Assembly: GCA_946623755.1 (NCBI GenBank)
Contig: CAMORK010000012.1
Location: 1-49,713 of the forward strand
Origin: an uncultured Butyrivibrio sp.
GTDB lineage: Bacteria; Bacillota; Clostridia; Lachnospirales; Lachnospiraceae
Reading direction: 5' to 3'
DNA length: 49,713 bases
This document shows positions 36,386-45,134 of the stretch, piece by piece. Position numbers and translations under genes: made by a program. Below the pieces are notes generated by a model that did not search any database, was not told the origin of the DNA, and was given only the letters and a program-made list of their open reading frames with translations. Position 1 is the first letter of the stretch; every line of letters begins with the position of its first letter.

Positions 36386-36414
36386 ATAATACAATCCTAT
36401 TATAGGAAATTCAA
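36386..36414 (-). promoter_or_regulatory. MATE promoter with palindromic spacer
   Basis: On the minus strand TTGAAT (36414-36409), a 17-base spacer and TATTAT (36391-36386). The spacer holds CCTATAATAGG, a near-perfect inverted repeat between the -35 and -10 boxes, where a repressor or activator could act. Confidence 0.65.
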
Positions 36415-36422
36415 TCATCATT

Positions 36423-36451
36423 TTGCACATAATATATCAATTCGCTACAAT
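36423..36451 (+). promoter_or_regulatory. arcC: arcC promoter
   Basis: TTGCAC (36423-36428), a 17-base spacer and TACAAT (36446-36451). AGGAGGAG at about 36473 is the ribosome site of the gene at 36484. Confidence 0.7.
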
Positions 36452-36483
36452 GTTTTTATCTAAATAGCGCATAGGAGGAGAAA

Positions 36484-37422
36484 ATGGATAACATCAAAGC
36501 AGTAGTTTCACTTGGTCATGAGGCACTGGGCGTAACAACGGGCGAGCAGCTCACAGCCACCAAGATTACAGCAAAGGCGCTGGCTGATCTTGTAGAAGCC
36601 GGATATCAGCTTATCATCACTCACAGCAACGGCCCTCAGGTCAGCATGATACATAAGGCAATGACAGAGCTTCACAGGATCTATATCGACTACACCCCTG
36701 CACCAATGTGTGTTTGTAACGCCATGAGCCAGGGATATGTCGGATATGATATTCAGAATTCATTTAAGACAGAGCTGATGGGCCGAGGTATTTCAACACC
36801 TGTCAGCACGATCCTCACACAGGTTACTGTTGATCCTTACGACGAAGCCTTCTATGCACCAACCAAGGCCATAGGCAGGAACATGTCCAAGGAAGATGCA
36901 GATATTGAGATCAAGAAGGGTAACTTTGTAAGAGAAGAAGCAGGCAACGGATATCGAAGGATCATCGCTGCTCCCAAGCCGATCGACATCGTTGAGATAG
37001 ATGCGATAAGAGCTCTCGTTGACGCAGGCCAGGAAGTAATCTGCTGCGGAGGCGGCGGAATTCCTGTAATCCAGCAGGGTCACGTACTTAAGGGAGCATC
37101 TGCGGTTATTGAGAAGGACGCCATCGCAGGCAAACTTGCAGCTGATCTCAAGTCAGACAGGCTCATCATCCTGACTTCCGTTCCTTATGTTTATAAGAAT
37201 TTTGAAACACCTGAAGAGGAGCCCATCACCAAGATGAACATTGCTCAGGCAAAAGAGTACATCGCTGCCAGAGAGTTCGGAGAAGTAGATATGCTTCCAA
37301 AGGTTGAAGCAGCCATTGAGTTCCTTGAGTCCAACCACAACGGCTCAGTACTTATCACATCGCTCAGTACCGTTGCAGATGCGCTTAAAGGTAAGGCTGG
37401 AACATTTATTACATTTGAGTAA
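36484..37422 (+). CDS. arcC: carbamate kinase
   Basis: Makes ATP from carbamoyl phosphate and ADP (or the reverse). The 312 residues fit the amino-acid-kinase fold. Visible motifs are YQLIITHSNGPQVS near the N-terminus, KPIDIVEIDAIRALVDAGQEVICCGGGGIPV, and EKDAIAGKLAADLKSDRLIILTSVP. It is not beside arcA or argF here, so it stands alone; possible roles are arginine fermentation, or purine/allantoin breakdown. AGGAGG gives a clear start. Confidence 0.93.
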   Translation: MDNIKAVVSLGHEALGVTTGEQLTATKITAKALADLVEAGYQLIITHSNGPQVSMIHKAMTELHRIYIDYTPAPMCVCNAMSQGYVGYDIQNSFKTELMGRGISTPVSTILTQVTVDPYDEAFYAPTKAIGRNMSKEDADIEIKKGNFVREEAGNGYRRIIAAPKPIDIVEIDAIRALVDAGQEVICCGGGGIPVIQQGHVLKGASAVIEKDAIAGKLAADLKSDRLIILTSVPYVYKNFETPEEEPITKMNIAQAKEYIAAREFGEVDMLPKVEAAIEFLESNHNGSVLITSLSTVADALKGKAGTFITFE

Positions 37423-37426
37423 GTGT

Positions 37427-37485
37427 AAAGGGAGTCAGGGGACGGTTCTGTTGACTCCAACAGAACCGCCCCCCTGACTCCCTTT
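37427..37485. repeat. REP-like palindrome and bidirectional terminator
   Basis: AAAGGGAGTCAGGGG (37427-37441) pairs perfectly with CCCCTGACTCCCTTT (37471-37485). An inner 10-bp stem CGGTTCTGTT/AACAGAACCG surrounds a GACTCC loop. It sits 5 bases after the arcC stop and 5 before the clpX stop on the other strand. The GGGGACGGTTCT wording resembles REP elements I know from other bacteria, which are moved by RAYT-type transposases. Confidence 0.75.
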
Positions 37486-37490
37486 CAAGG

Positions 37491-39047
37491 TTAAACCTCT
37501 TTAGCCTCTTTCGTATTTAGCTGCGGAATCTTAGGCACGCTGTCACCCCTGATCTCAATGATCGGTGAAGCCTTGCCTTCTATATAATCTCTTGTAATGG
37601 TCACACGGCCAATATTTTCATCCTTTGGAATCTCATACATGATATCCAGCATAAACTCCTCAATGATGGCACGAAGAGCTCTGGCTCCGGTCTCCTTCTC
37701 CATGGCCTTCTCGGCAATGGCTTCAAGAGCAGAGTCATCAAACCTAAGATCCACTTCATCCAGTGCCAGGAGCTTCTGGTACTGCTTGAGGATAGCATTC
37801 TTGGGTTCCTTGAGAATCTTGACCAGCATATCCTTATCAAGAGCACGCAAAGTACAGATGATAGGAAGTCTTCCGAGGAACTCCGGTATCATGCCAAACT
37901 TCTTAAGATCATCAATGGTAACTTTAGTGAGAATATCGGGATCATTCTCGTATTTATCCTTAAGGTCTGCATCAAATCCGATTGAAGTCTGCTTGTTGAG
38001 TCTCTGGGCAATGATCTCTTCTAGATCAGGGAAAGCTCCGCCACAGATAAAGAGGATGTTCCTGGTGTTGACTGTTGCCAGAGGAACCATGGCATTTTTG
38101 CTGCCCGCGCCCACAGGAACTTCAACATTTGAGCCCTCCAGAAGTTTTAACATACCCTGCTGGACCGACTCTCCGCTGACATCACGGGATGTGGTGTTTT
38201 TCTTTTTGGCAATCTTGTCTATCTCGTCGATGAAGATGATACCGTGCTCGGTCTTCTCCACATCGTTGCCGGCTGCAGCCAGGAGCTTGCTCACTACGCT
38301 CTCTATATCATCACCGATATACCCCGCCTCTGTAAGGGATGTCGCATCCGCAATTGCAAGCGGCACATCAAGAAGTCTTGCAAGAGTCTTGACCAGATAT
38401 GTCTTACCGCTTCCTGTAGGACCAAGGAGCAGAATATTAGACTTCTCAATCTCAATCTCATCCATGGTGTCTGTTGCAACTCTCTTGTAGTGGTTGTAAA
38501 CAGCAACACTCATGACCTTCTTGGCCTGATCCTGTCCGATTACATACTCATCGAGCTTGGCCTTAATCTTGTGAGGTGCAGGAATATCCTTGATATTTAT
38601 TACAGGCTTGTCTGCCTTCTCTCTCTTTTTCTTGATCTTCTGTGAATTGGGGATTCCGCCTCCAAGATTGGAATCTCCATTATTAAACCCGTCCATGTTA
38701 AAGAACCCGAAGTTTGGGAATCCTCCTGAATGCTTGTTAAGCTCGTTCATGAGGTTCGGGTTGTTTAAAAGATTGTTGTAATCAAACTGACTGACAGCAT
38801 CCATGGTCTTGTGCATGCAGTCATCGCAAATGCTTATATTGTTTGGTAGATGGAACATCTTGCCGGCCTTGCTCTCAGGTCTTCGGCACACAAAGCATAC
38901 ATCCTCATACTGGGACTGCTCTTTGCCTTCTTCATCTGTACTCTTGGCGGAACTTTCCTGTCCTCCCTCTACCACGTCTCCTTCAAGTTTCTCTCCGTCT
39001 TCATTAACTTCTCTGAAGTCCAGATCGTCATTTCTGTTATCTGTCAT
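37491..39047 (-). CDS. clpX: ClpX ATPase with extended N-terminus
   Basis: AAA+ unfoldase of the ClpXP protease. The 518 residues exceed the usual ~420. An acidic extension (about 1-47) precedes the zinc-binding domain (CFVC...ICDDC), followed by a Gly/Asn/Phe-rich linker (about 95-135, GGFPNFGFFNMDGFNNGDSN). Walker A is LLGPTGSGKT, Walker B IIFIDEIDKI, the pore loop GYIGDD, and the ClpP-binding loop SIGFDADL is intact. The ATG at 39047 has AAAGGA 7 bases upstream. It follows the 850-residue protein gene and is not next to clpP; another ClpX elsewhere cannot be excluded. Confidence 0.93.
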   Translation of the reverse strand: MTDNRNDDLDFREVNEDGEKLEGDVVEGGQESSAKSTDEEGKEQSQYEDVCFVCRRPESKAGKMFHLPNNISICDDCMHKTMDAVSQFDYNNLLNNPNLMNELNKHSGGFPNFGFFNMDGFNNGDSNLGGGIPNSQKIKKKREKADKPVINIKDIPAPHKIKAKLDEYVIGQDQAKKVMSVAVYNHYKRVATDTMDEIEIEKSNILLLGPTGSGKTYLVKTLARLLDVPLAIADATSLTEAGYIGDDIESVVSKLLAAAGNDVEKTEHGIIFIDEIDKIAKKKNTTSRDVSGESVQQGMLKLLEGSNVEVPVGAGSKNAMVPLATVNTRNILFICGGAFPDLEEIIAQRLNKQTSIGFDADLKDKYENDPDILTKVTIDDLKKFGMIPEFLGRLPIICTLRALDKDMLVKILKEPKNAILKQYQKLLALDEVDLRFDDSALEAIAEKAMEKETGARALRAIIEEFMLDIMYEIPKDENIGRVTITRDYIEGKASPIIEIRGDSVPKIPQLNTKEAKEV

Positions 39048-39058
39048 TGTATATCCTT

Positions 39059-41611
39059 TCATTTTATATAAGTGATGAAATGATAGCCGTTTTCAGAAAA
39101 GAGCTTGTCCGTATCGTTCATTCCATACTTATAAACCTGGCCTGTCTGCGGATTCATAAGAACCGTATTAAGGTCATTGAAGCCGATCACCAGCATTGAT
39201 GATCCGTCGTTTAACATTGCCAGAACCGGTATGTCCTGATTGACATAGTATAACATAGCTGACAAAGGACAGCCATCCAGTTCAAGTATCTGCGCTTCCG
39301 GAAGTGAGCTCTTTAGAATGCTCACAACGCTTTCGCCCTCATCCAGAAGATCCTGGACGTTTCTGTTTATGCCCTCATATCTGAGCATAAGGTCTATGCA
39401 CACAGCTGTCGAGCTCATCTCATCCATTCCTTCATAGCTCTCTGCTGTTCTTGTGATAGTCATATTCTGATTGGAGCGAAGAAGATTACCCTTAAGCCAT
39501 ACATAATCGTTGTCATCACCAATAACCACACCCGGCGCATCATTGGCCAGTTTGACCGCATCCGCAGGATTGGTATAAATAGCCCTTATTCCGTCCATAC
39601 CATAAACATAGTAGAAAGGCTTCTCCTTGGTATCTCTCTCGATATCAGGCTTAACGTTTCTGCTGCCCTCAAACAGCGTCTGGTTCGGTGTAAGAACTCT
39701 GAGCTGCTTGGATTTGATGTCACTCTTGGTTGTTATCTGAACAATCTTCTCAAAAACATCAACGGAAACCACTGTTACAAGGTTGTTGCCTTCCTCAGCC
39801 TTCAGAGTACTCATGATCTGATCATCATAGGTAGAGATATAATTTTCTCCTGCCTCATCCTTTACAACTCTGGTCAGCTTTATCTGTGTATCTCCAATTG
39901 ACACGCCTGTCACATAAATACCGCTCGGATGGTAGTTTTCGAGGATGTTTCCATCCAGATCACCAATCCTTATGTTGTACATTGCATACAGAGGATTGCC
40001 TATCGTATCAACTCCGATATCCGATGTGTGACACAATCCGTAAACGAGATCCTCGCCCATAAATCCCAAGAGAATAATATAGTCACCAGGATCGGCCTTT
40101 ATCTCTGACTCAACCCTGTTGCTGAGATTCATAAGCTTAAGGCTCTGAAGATTGTTCTGCCATGCGATGGTGCTCTCTGATCTTGAAATCTTGTACTCAC
40201 CTGCACCGATATTATCAACCACAAGACTGGCTGTCTTGGTATTAAGGTCAACAGCGTAAATATTCTGATCCAGCATTGCGTAAAAGATATCTGCGCTGCT
40301 GGCGTAGGCTATGTTTCCGACATAGTTGCAGAGGATCTCAGCTGACTGAACACTTTCCACAAAAGCCTGCTCTTCCACCGCATTGATTGCTGAGTTGTAG
40401 TCATAGACTGCAATTCCAACAGCTCCCTCATGTATTCCGCGGTTCATGTAGCCCGCAACCGCAAACCTGACGTTTCCTGCCTCGTCCACTTTCAGGATCT
40501 TAATGGAATGATCCGGCCATCTCGTTCTTGGATCGTCATTATCTGTATCATAAAAGCCAAAGAGATATGCAAGCTTACTCTCTGAATTGTTGAACATATA
40601 GAGCCTGTTCTCGCTGACAAAAGCAAATGCGCTTCCGCCGCTGCTCTCCACCAGCTGAAGATCGGGGTCTGAAATGTTCAGAGCAATGGTGTTTGTACCG
40701 ATCGCATAAGAACCTGAATCAAACAGATAGTTCATGGTCCTCTCAAAATTAAGAAGATACAATCTGTCTGTGGTGTATCTGACTCTGTAGCATTCCGTTA
40801 CGTTGTAGAGTCTGCTGGCCGTACCATCCTTGATCGTCACTCTGTACATCAGCTCATAGACACCTGTCTGTCCGTGCAGATCCTTAACAAACACTTCAGG
40901 TTCAGTGTGCCCTGTGACATTCATATCGCCCCAGGTAACCTGGTTGAAACTGCTGTGGATATTGACCCTGTTAAAAGTGGTATTGTCGCCGTCACTGTTT
41001 GACTCTAAGTATTTGGTATACTCCTGAGCCTCGGTCTTGCTGAATGTCGCTTCGCTGAATCCCAGGACAAAATCCAGTTCATCATTCATGTGGTACATGG
41101 AATCATCCTCTGTCCACACGAATCTTGTGTAGTATCTGGCTCTTCCGATGTCAGTGTCCATCAGAATTACCAGCATATACTCCTGATCGGCATTTATTAG
41201 GTCTTTTAAGACAAAAGACCCTTCGATATTATCAGCACTTTCCCTGTAATCGGTAATCTCCGTATTCTCTACAAGGCTCTTGCCGTCTATACTCCTGACT
41301 TCGAAGCCTATATTCCAGGCCTTGCTTCCATATGTATTGATCCTGTAATGTACATCTCTGCCTGCCCCTATCGGAAGTATCGTTCCTCGAAGGTAGCTTA
41401 AGTCTATCTCTGAAGTGTATCCGTGAAGAGGGTTGATCTCTTTGTCACCGCTCACAAGTGTAACGATTGGAAGCGTTGCCTCCGACATTGGCGCAGACAT
41501 GTCTGCGTTATCCCCGTTGGAGAAATGACTTACAACGATCATCGCTATGACAAGAACTACTATAAAGTAGATTGTTTTTAATATTGTTAGTCTAATTGAT
41601 TTATCTCGCAT
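39059..41611 (-). CDS. large exported protein with a decayed C39-like domain
   Basis: 850 residues. One N-terminal membrane helix (about 10-27) anchors it outside the cell. Residues 70-290 are strand-rich; 290-590 contain repeated short blocks (FAFVSENRLYMFN, IFYAMLDQNIYAVDLNT, LVYGLCHTSD) that look like a beta-propeller. The last 120 residues resemble a peptidase C39-like fold: C738 in STAVCIDLMLRYEGI fits the catalytic position, but the usual His is Ser in GSSMLVIGFNDLNTVLMNPQTG, so it is probably inactive. Function unknown. It precedes clpX on the same strand. Confidence 0.7.
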   Translation of the reverse strand: MRDKSIRLTILKTIYFIVVLVIAMIVVSHFSNGDNADMSAPMSEATLPIVTLVSGDKEINPLHGYTSEIDLSYLRGTILPIGAGRDVHYRINTYGSKAWNIGFEVRSIDGKSLVENTEITDYRESADNIEGSFVLKDLINADQEYMLVILMDTDIGRARYYTRFVWTEDDSMYHMNDELDFVLGFSEATFSKTEAQEYTKYLESNSDGDNTTFNRVNIHSSFNQVTWGDMNVTGHTEPEVFVKDLHGQTGVYELMYRVTIKDGTASRLYNVTECYRVRYTTDRLYLLNFERTMNYLFDSGSYAIGTNTIALNISDPDLQLVESSGGSAFAFVSENRLYMFNNSESKLAYLFGFYDTDNDDPRTRWPDHSIKILKVDEAGNVRFAVAGYMNRGIHEGAVGIAVYDYNSAINAVEEQAFVESVQSAEILCNYVGNIAYASSADIFYAMLDQNIYAVDLNTKTASLVVDNIGAGEYKISRSESTIAWQNNLQSLKLMNLSNRVESEIKADPGDYIILLGFMGEDLVYGLCHTSDIGVDTIGNPLYAMYNIRIGDLDGNILENYHPSGIYVTGVSIGDTQIKLTRVVKDEAGENYISTYDDQIMSTLKAEEGNNLVTVVSVDVFEKIVQITTKSDIKSKQLRVLTPNQTLFEGSRNVKPDIERDTKEKPFYYVYGMDGIRAIYTNPADAVKLANDAPGVVIGDDNDYVWLKGNLLRSNQNMTITRTAESYEGMDEMSSTAVCIDLMLRYEGINRNVQDLLDEGESVVSILKSSLPEAQILELDGCPLSAMLYYVNQDIPVLAMLNDGSSMLVIGFNDLNTVLMNPQTGQVYKYGMNDTDKLFSENGYHFITYIK

Positions 41612-41648
41612 AATTGACTTTCAATTTTCGCTAGAGTATTATTTTTGT

Positions 41649-42146
41649 ATGAATAATTTAACGCTATTTCGCAGGCGCTTCATCCCTGATGAATGCGTCG
41701 AACTGAAGGATGATATTATTCTTAAACGTACCGATTCCATGATAGTGACAAAATGGCATGTAATCAAGGAACGGCGCGATTTTTCTGACGGCTATTCCTG
41801 TTTCTATCTTGATAGAGGCTACAGGATAAGCAAGTTCCTAAAGAGTAACGGAGATCTTCTGTTCTGGTACTTCGACATAGTCGACTATGATATGGACTCC
41901 ACCAATAATACTCTTCACATCATTGATCTTCTGGCCGATGTAGTTGTATATCCCAATGGCAAGCTCAGGGTCGTTGACCTCGACGAGCTCTCTGAGGCTT
42001 TTGAAAAGCATCTCATCGATGAGACTCTTCTTAAAAAGAGCCTGCTCTCCCTGAACAGGCTCCTGAATGAAATCTATACAGATGGTATAGAGCCACTTGC
42101 GGCCCCTATTGAAGATCTTATTAAAGCTGATGGCAGTGATCAGTAG
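41649..42146 (+). CDS. DUF402 domain protein
   Basis: 165 residues. The core SNGDLLFWYFDIVDYD...DLLADVVVYPNGKLRVVDLDELSEAFEK matches DUF402 proteins, a fold that in some members hydrolyses nucleoside di- or triphosphates using a cluster of acidic residues and metal. The function of this member is unknown. No strong ribosome site is visible before the ATG. Its last seven bases overlap the end of the convergent hydrolase gene. Confidence 0.8.
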   Translation: MNNLTLFRRRFIPDECVELKDDIILKRTDSMIVTKWHVIKERRDFSDGYSCFYLDRGYRISKFLKSNGDLLFWYFDIVDYDMDSTNNTLHIIDLLADVVVYPNGKLRVVDLDELSEAFEKHLIDETLLKKSLLSLNRLLNEIYTDGIEPLAAPIEDLIKADGSDQ

Positions 42147-43339
42147 AACACATGCCCACCAATGTTGATTCCCGAAAGTCCCGGCACCGGCGTTCTGAAA
42201 TAGACGCAGTTGCCAACATTCGAATAACCTTTCATAGCTTCGTCGGCGGCCTTATAACAGTCTGCCGACGCTTTCCCGTCTGCCAGTGCCAGCGCAAGTC
42301 TTCCGCTGGATGCCGGCGAAAACTGTTTGTTCTGATAAATTACTCCCACCACCGTATCCGGATAGACGGATGATAATACTCTGTTGATTACAACCGCTCC
42401 AACGGCAAGCTTACCGTCATACGGCTCTGACCCAGCCTCGCAATAAATAAGGTTTGCCAGAAGGTATCTGTCTCCCTCAGCAAAAGTAACCTCAGAAATA
42501 TTCCTCCAGGTAGAATTTCTGGCCAGTTTGGACATCCTCATCTCTTCTGCAAGCTTAGCTTCCAGCTTCTTGATGTCCGCTTCCTGCGCTTTGATCTGAT
42601 CTTCCAGAGCCTGAGCCTTGGACTCGGCATCTGAAATATCGTTGGCATACTGCTTGATAGATCCGGAAGTCTGACTTACCAGACCTGAAACTCTGCTTTG
42701 TTCCGCCTGTTCTTTTACTTTGTAATCCTCAAGCTGCTCTCTCTCTTCCTCCAGGGCAGCTTCTTTTTCTTCTATGAGCTGCCTTGTCTCAACATATTCG
42801 TTGAACATCCTTCTGTCGTAAGCCGAGAGCTGTTCTATATAGTTGTTCTTGTTGAGGAAATCCGCGAAATTGCTGGAACCAAAAATCATTCCCAAAAGCA
42901 CATTGTCCTGCTTCTCATACATAAACTGTATGCGCTTTTTCATGGAAGCATACTGGTTCTCTTCCGTGTCTCTTGCAGCTTCAAGCTCAGCAAGAGTATT
43001 CTCTATCTCGGTTTCCTTATCACCAATCTGCTCTTCCAAAGATTCAAGGTTATTGCTCACCTCGGTAAGCTGGTTATTCAGGTTGTTGAGCTGCCCCTGA
43101 AGCGAGGATTTCTCCTCATTCATCTCAGCAATATCATCCTTGGTATCATCCAGCTCGCCCTGAGTCTGTTCCTTGACTTTCTTGGCATTTTCCAACTGCT
43201 GTTTTGTTGATTCGGTGGCATTTGCCACAACAGGCATACTGACAAACAGCGTAACCGCTGCACACAAAAGTGCTATAGCCTTCAAAAGAGCTCTGTGTAT
43301 GTAATTGTCTTTTGCAAAATAGCTCTTCACGTGATCCAT
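42140..43339 (-). CDS. exported coiled-coil cell wall hydrolase, SleB family
   Basis: 399 residues. A signal peptide ends near residue 41 (VSMPVVANATES). A long coiled coil (about 45-265) is rich in Glu, Gln and Lys, like the PcsB/CwlO type that FtsEX controls. The C-terminal 120 residues are a SleB hydrolase_2 domain with LANLIYCEAGSEPYDGKLAVGAVVINRV and GINIGGHVFY. It probably cleaves peptidoglycan during growth or division. It begins 6 bases after the dCMP deaminase gene. No clear ribosome site is seen, so the exact start is uncertain. Confidence 0.88.
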   Translation of the reverse strand: MDHVKSYFAKDNYIHRALLKAIALLCAAVTLFVSMPVVANATESTKQQLENAKKVKEQTQGELDDTKDDIAEMNEEKSSLQGQLNNLNNQLTEVSNNLESLEEQIGDKETEIENTLAELEAARDTEENQYASMKKRIQFMYEKQDNVLLGMIFGSSNFADFLNKNNYIEQLSAYDRRMFNEYVETRQLIEEKEAALEEEREQLEDYKVKEQAEQSRVSGLVSQTSGSIKQYANDISDAESKAQALEDQIKAQEADIKKLEAKLAEEMRMSKLARNSTWRNISEVTFAEGDRYLLANLIYCEAGSEPYDGKLAVGAVVINRVLSSVYPDTVVGVIYQNKQFSPASSGRLALALADGKASADCYKAADEAMKGYSNVGNCVYFRTPVPGLSGINIGGHVFY

Positions 43340-43345
43340 GGTGTA

Positions 43346-43828
43346 TTAAATAGTAATCTTGATGGCCCTTCCGCTTCTGGTGTACTGATAATATCTGACT
43401 CCCGCAGCATCGAACATCTTCTTGGATGCTATTGTTGAGGGTGTCTGACTGTATTTATCATCGTCATATACGACTGTTTTTATGCCGGACTGAATTATGG
43501 CCTTGGCACATTCATTACACGGGAAAAGAGATACGTATATCTTGGCGCCTACAAGACTGCCGCCACGGTAATTCAATATGGCGTTGAGTTCGCTGTGAGT
43601 AACGTAAGGATACTTGGTACCCAGCTCGTCATCACTTTCTCTCTCCCAGGGAAATTCCTCATCAGAACACCCCTTTGGAAAGCCGTTATATCCCATAGAA
43701 AGAATGTTGTTATCCTCACTGACTATGCAGCTCCCAACCTGAGTGTTGGGATCCTTGGAACGCATTGCCGCCAGTTTGGCAACACCCATGAAATATTCAT
43801 CCCAGGAAATGTAGTCTTCACGCTTCAT
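43346..43828 (-). CDS. dCMP deaminase (ComEB-like)
   Basis: Zinc-dependent deamination of dCMP to dUMP. The 160 residues include the zinc and catalytic motif THSELNAIL (HSE for the common HAE), and the second zinc motif PCNECAKAIIQSG. AAMRSKDPNTQVGSCIVSED and GYNGFPKGC are typical. ATG at 43828 has GGGGGAG upstream and begins MKREDYISWDEYF; an in-frame ATG at 43846 is less likely. Follows upp after a hairpin-rich gap. Confidence 0.92.
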   Translation of the reverse strand: MKREDYISWDEYFMGVAKLAAMRSKDPNTQVGSCIVSEDNNILSMGYNGFPKGCSDEEFPWERESDDELGTKYPYVTHSELNAILNYRGGSLVGAKIYVSLFPCNECAKAIIQSGIKTVVYDDDKYSQTPSTIASKKMFDAAGVRYYQYTRSGRAIKITI

Positions 43829-43861
43829 ATGTTCTCCCCCTCGCATATGTATGTGATGACG

Positions 43862-43998
43862 CGATCACGTATTGCTCCGCTTCGCTCTCGCAATCCTACG
43901 CACATGCGGAATCCGCACTATCGTGCTACTTCCTTATGTACGTTCGGTCTTCAAACTTGAATTTTTTCTCGTGCGAGCACGAAAAATTCAAGTTTGAA
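43862..43998. other. hairpin cluster between upp and the dCMP deaminase gene
   Basis: CGATCACG and ATTGC/GCAAT pairs occur near 43862-43900, TGCGGAATCCGCA at about 43915-43927, and a long hairpin at 43950-43998 whose arms are TTCAAACTTGAATTTTT and GAAAAATTCAAGTTTGAA. Read on the minus strand the last one could terminate upp transcription, although no T run follows the stem. Confidence 0.5.
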
Positions 43999-44010
43999 TC
44001 CCTATATCGC

Positions 44011-44640
44011 TCACTTGGTTCCGAAAATTCTGTCTCCCGCATCTCCAAGTCCCGGAACAATGTATCCGTGCTCGTTAAGATGCTCGTCAAGTGCTCCAAC
44101 GTAAATGTCTACATCAGGATGTGCTTCCTGCATAGCCTTAAGTCCCTCAGGTGCTGCAATGATGCACATGAAATGAATGTGCTTGCATCCTCTGTCCTTG
44201 AGCATCTGGATAGCTGCAACTGAAGATCCGCCTGTTGCCAGCATAGGGTCAACAACGAAGATCTCTCTCTCAGAAACATCTGCAGGCATTTTGCAGTAAT
44301 ACTCAACAGGCTTAAGTGTCTCAGGATCTCTGTAAAGACCGATGTGACCAACCTTGGCTGTAGGAATAAGTGTAAGCATTCCGTCAACCATTCCAAGACC
44401 TGCACGAAGGATCGGAACTACGCAGAGCTTTCTTCCCTTAAGTTCCTTGACTGTTGTCTTGCATATAGGTGTCTCAATTTCAACATCCTGGAGCTTAAGA
44501 TCTCTTGTTGCCTCATAGCAGATCAGCATAGCGATCTCACTGATAGTCTCTCTGAAATCTCTTGTTCCTGTTGTTGTTCTTCTGATAAATCCAATTTTGT
44601 GCTGGATCAAAGGATGATCCATAATTACTACTTTGCTCAT
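44011..44640 (-). CDS. upp: uracil phosphoribosyltransferase
   Basis: Pyrimidine salvage: uracil plus PRPP to UMP. The 209 residues have [22 protein letters not shown] near the start, [14 protein letters not shown], the PRPP loop [12 protein letters not shown], and the C-terminal uracil-binding [30 protein letters not shown]. Cotranscribed with rpiB (22 bases) upstream. It fits beside the dCMP deaminase gene in a nucleotide group. Confidence 0.97.
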   Translation of the reverse strand: MSKVVIMDHPLIQHKIGFIRRTTTGTRDFRETISEIAMLICYEATRDLKLQDVEIETPICKTTVKELKGRKLCVVPILRAGLGMVDGMLTLIPTAKVGHIGLYRDPETLKPVEYYCKMPADVSEREIFVVDPMLATGGSSVAAIQMLKDRGCKHIHFMCIIAAPEGLKAMQEAHPDVDIYVGALDEHLNEHGYIVPGLGDAGDRIFGTK

Positions 44641-44662
44641 ACGTACCCTCCTGATTTATGTA

Positions 44663-45091
44663 TTATTTTTCAATCTTGGATATTCTTCTTGCATGCTTCT
44701 CAAGCCCTGAAAAAGGAGTATCCAGGAAAACATCTACGATTTCATTACCAAGGAGCTCTCCTGTCATTCCGCCGCCCATGGCAAGGACGTTGGCATCGTT
44801 GTGTTCTCTTGTAAGTCTTGCTGTTGTTGTCTCGCTGCAAAGTGCGCATCTGATTCCCGGAACTTTGTTGGCTACGATTGAAATACCAATACCTGTTGTG
44901 CAGATAACAATACCTTTCTCGCACTCACCTGCTGCAACAGCTTCAGCTGCAGCCCTTCCAAAGTCAGGATAGTCACAGGAATTCTTGTCGTATGTTCCAA
45001 AATCCTTAACCTCAAATCCTCTCTCAGCCAGATGCTTCTTGACTGATTCCTTAAGATCAAATCCGCCGTGATCACTAGCAATTGCTATCAT
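44663..45091 (-). CDS. rpiB: ribose-5-phosphate isomerase B
   Basis: Interconverts ribose-5-phosphate and ribulose-5-phosphate. The 142 residues start MIAIASDHGGFDLKESVKKHL and contain DYPDFGRAAAEAVAAGECEKGIVICTTGIGISIVANKVPGIRCAL (phosphate loop), and end with a helix of FLDTPFSGLEKHARRISKIE. Follows sua5 by 43 bases and supplies the pentose precursor for PRPP used by Upp. Confidence 0.95.
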   Translation of the reverse strand: MIAIASDHGGFDLKESVKKHLAERGFEVKDFGTYDKNSCDYPDFGRAAAEAVAAGECEKGIVICTTGIGISIVANKVPGIRCALCSETTTARLTREHNDANVLAMGGGMTGELLGNEIVDVFLDTPFSGLEKHARRISKIEK

Positions 45092-45134
45092 TGTATGTTC
45101 ATTCCTTCCTTAAAGTGAATTCTTATAATGCAAT

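Noticed and set aside
37597-38490. Plus-strand frame of 297 codons opposite clpX
   Set aside because: Serine- and arginine-rich antisense shadow of conserved ClpX domains, with no ribosome site.
43981-44010. tRNA T-arm-like sequence (AAGTTTGAATCCC)
   Set aside because: No acceptor stem, D-arm or anticodon arm fits around it; it is the arm of a long hairpin.
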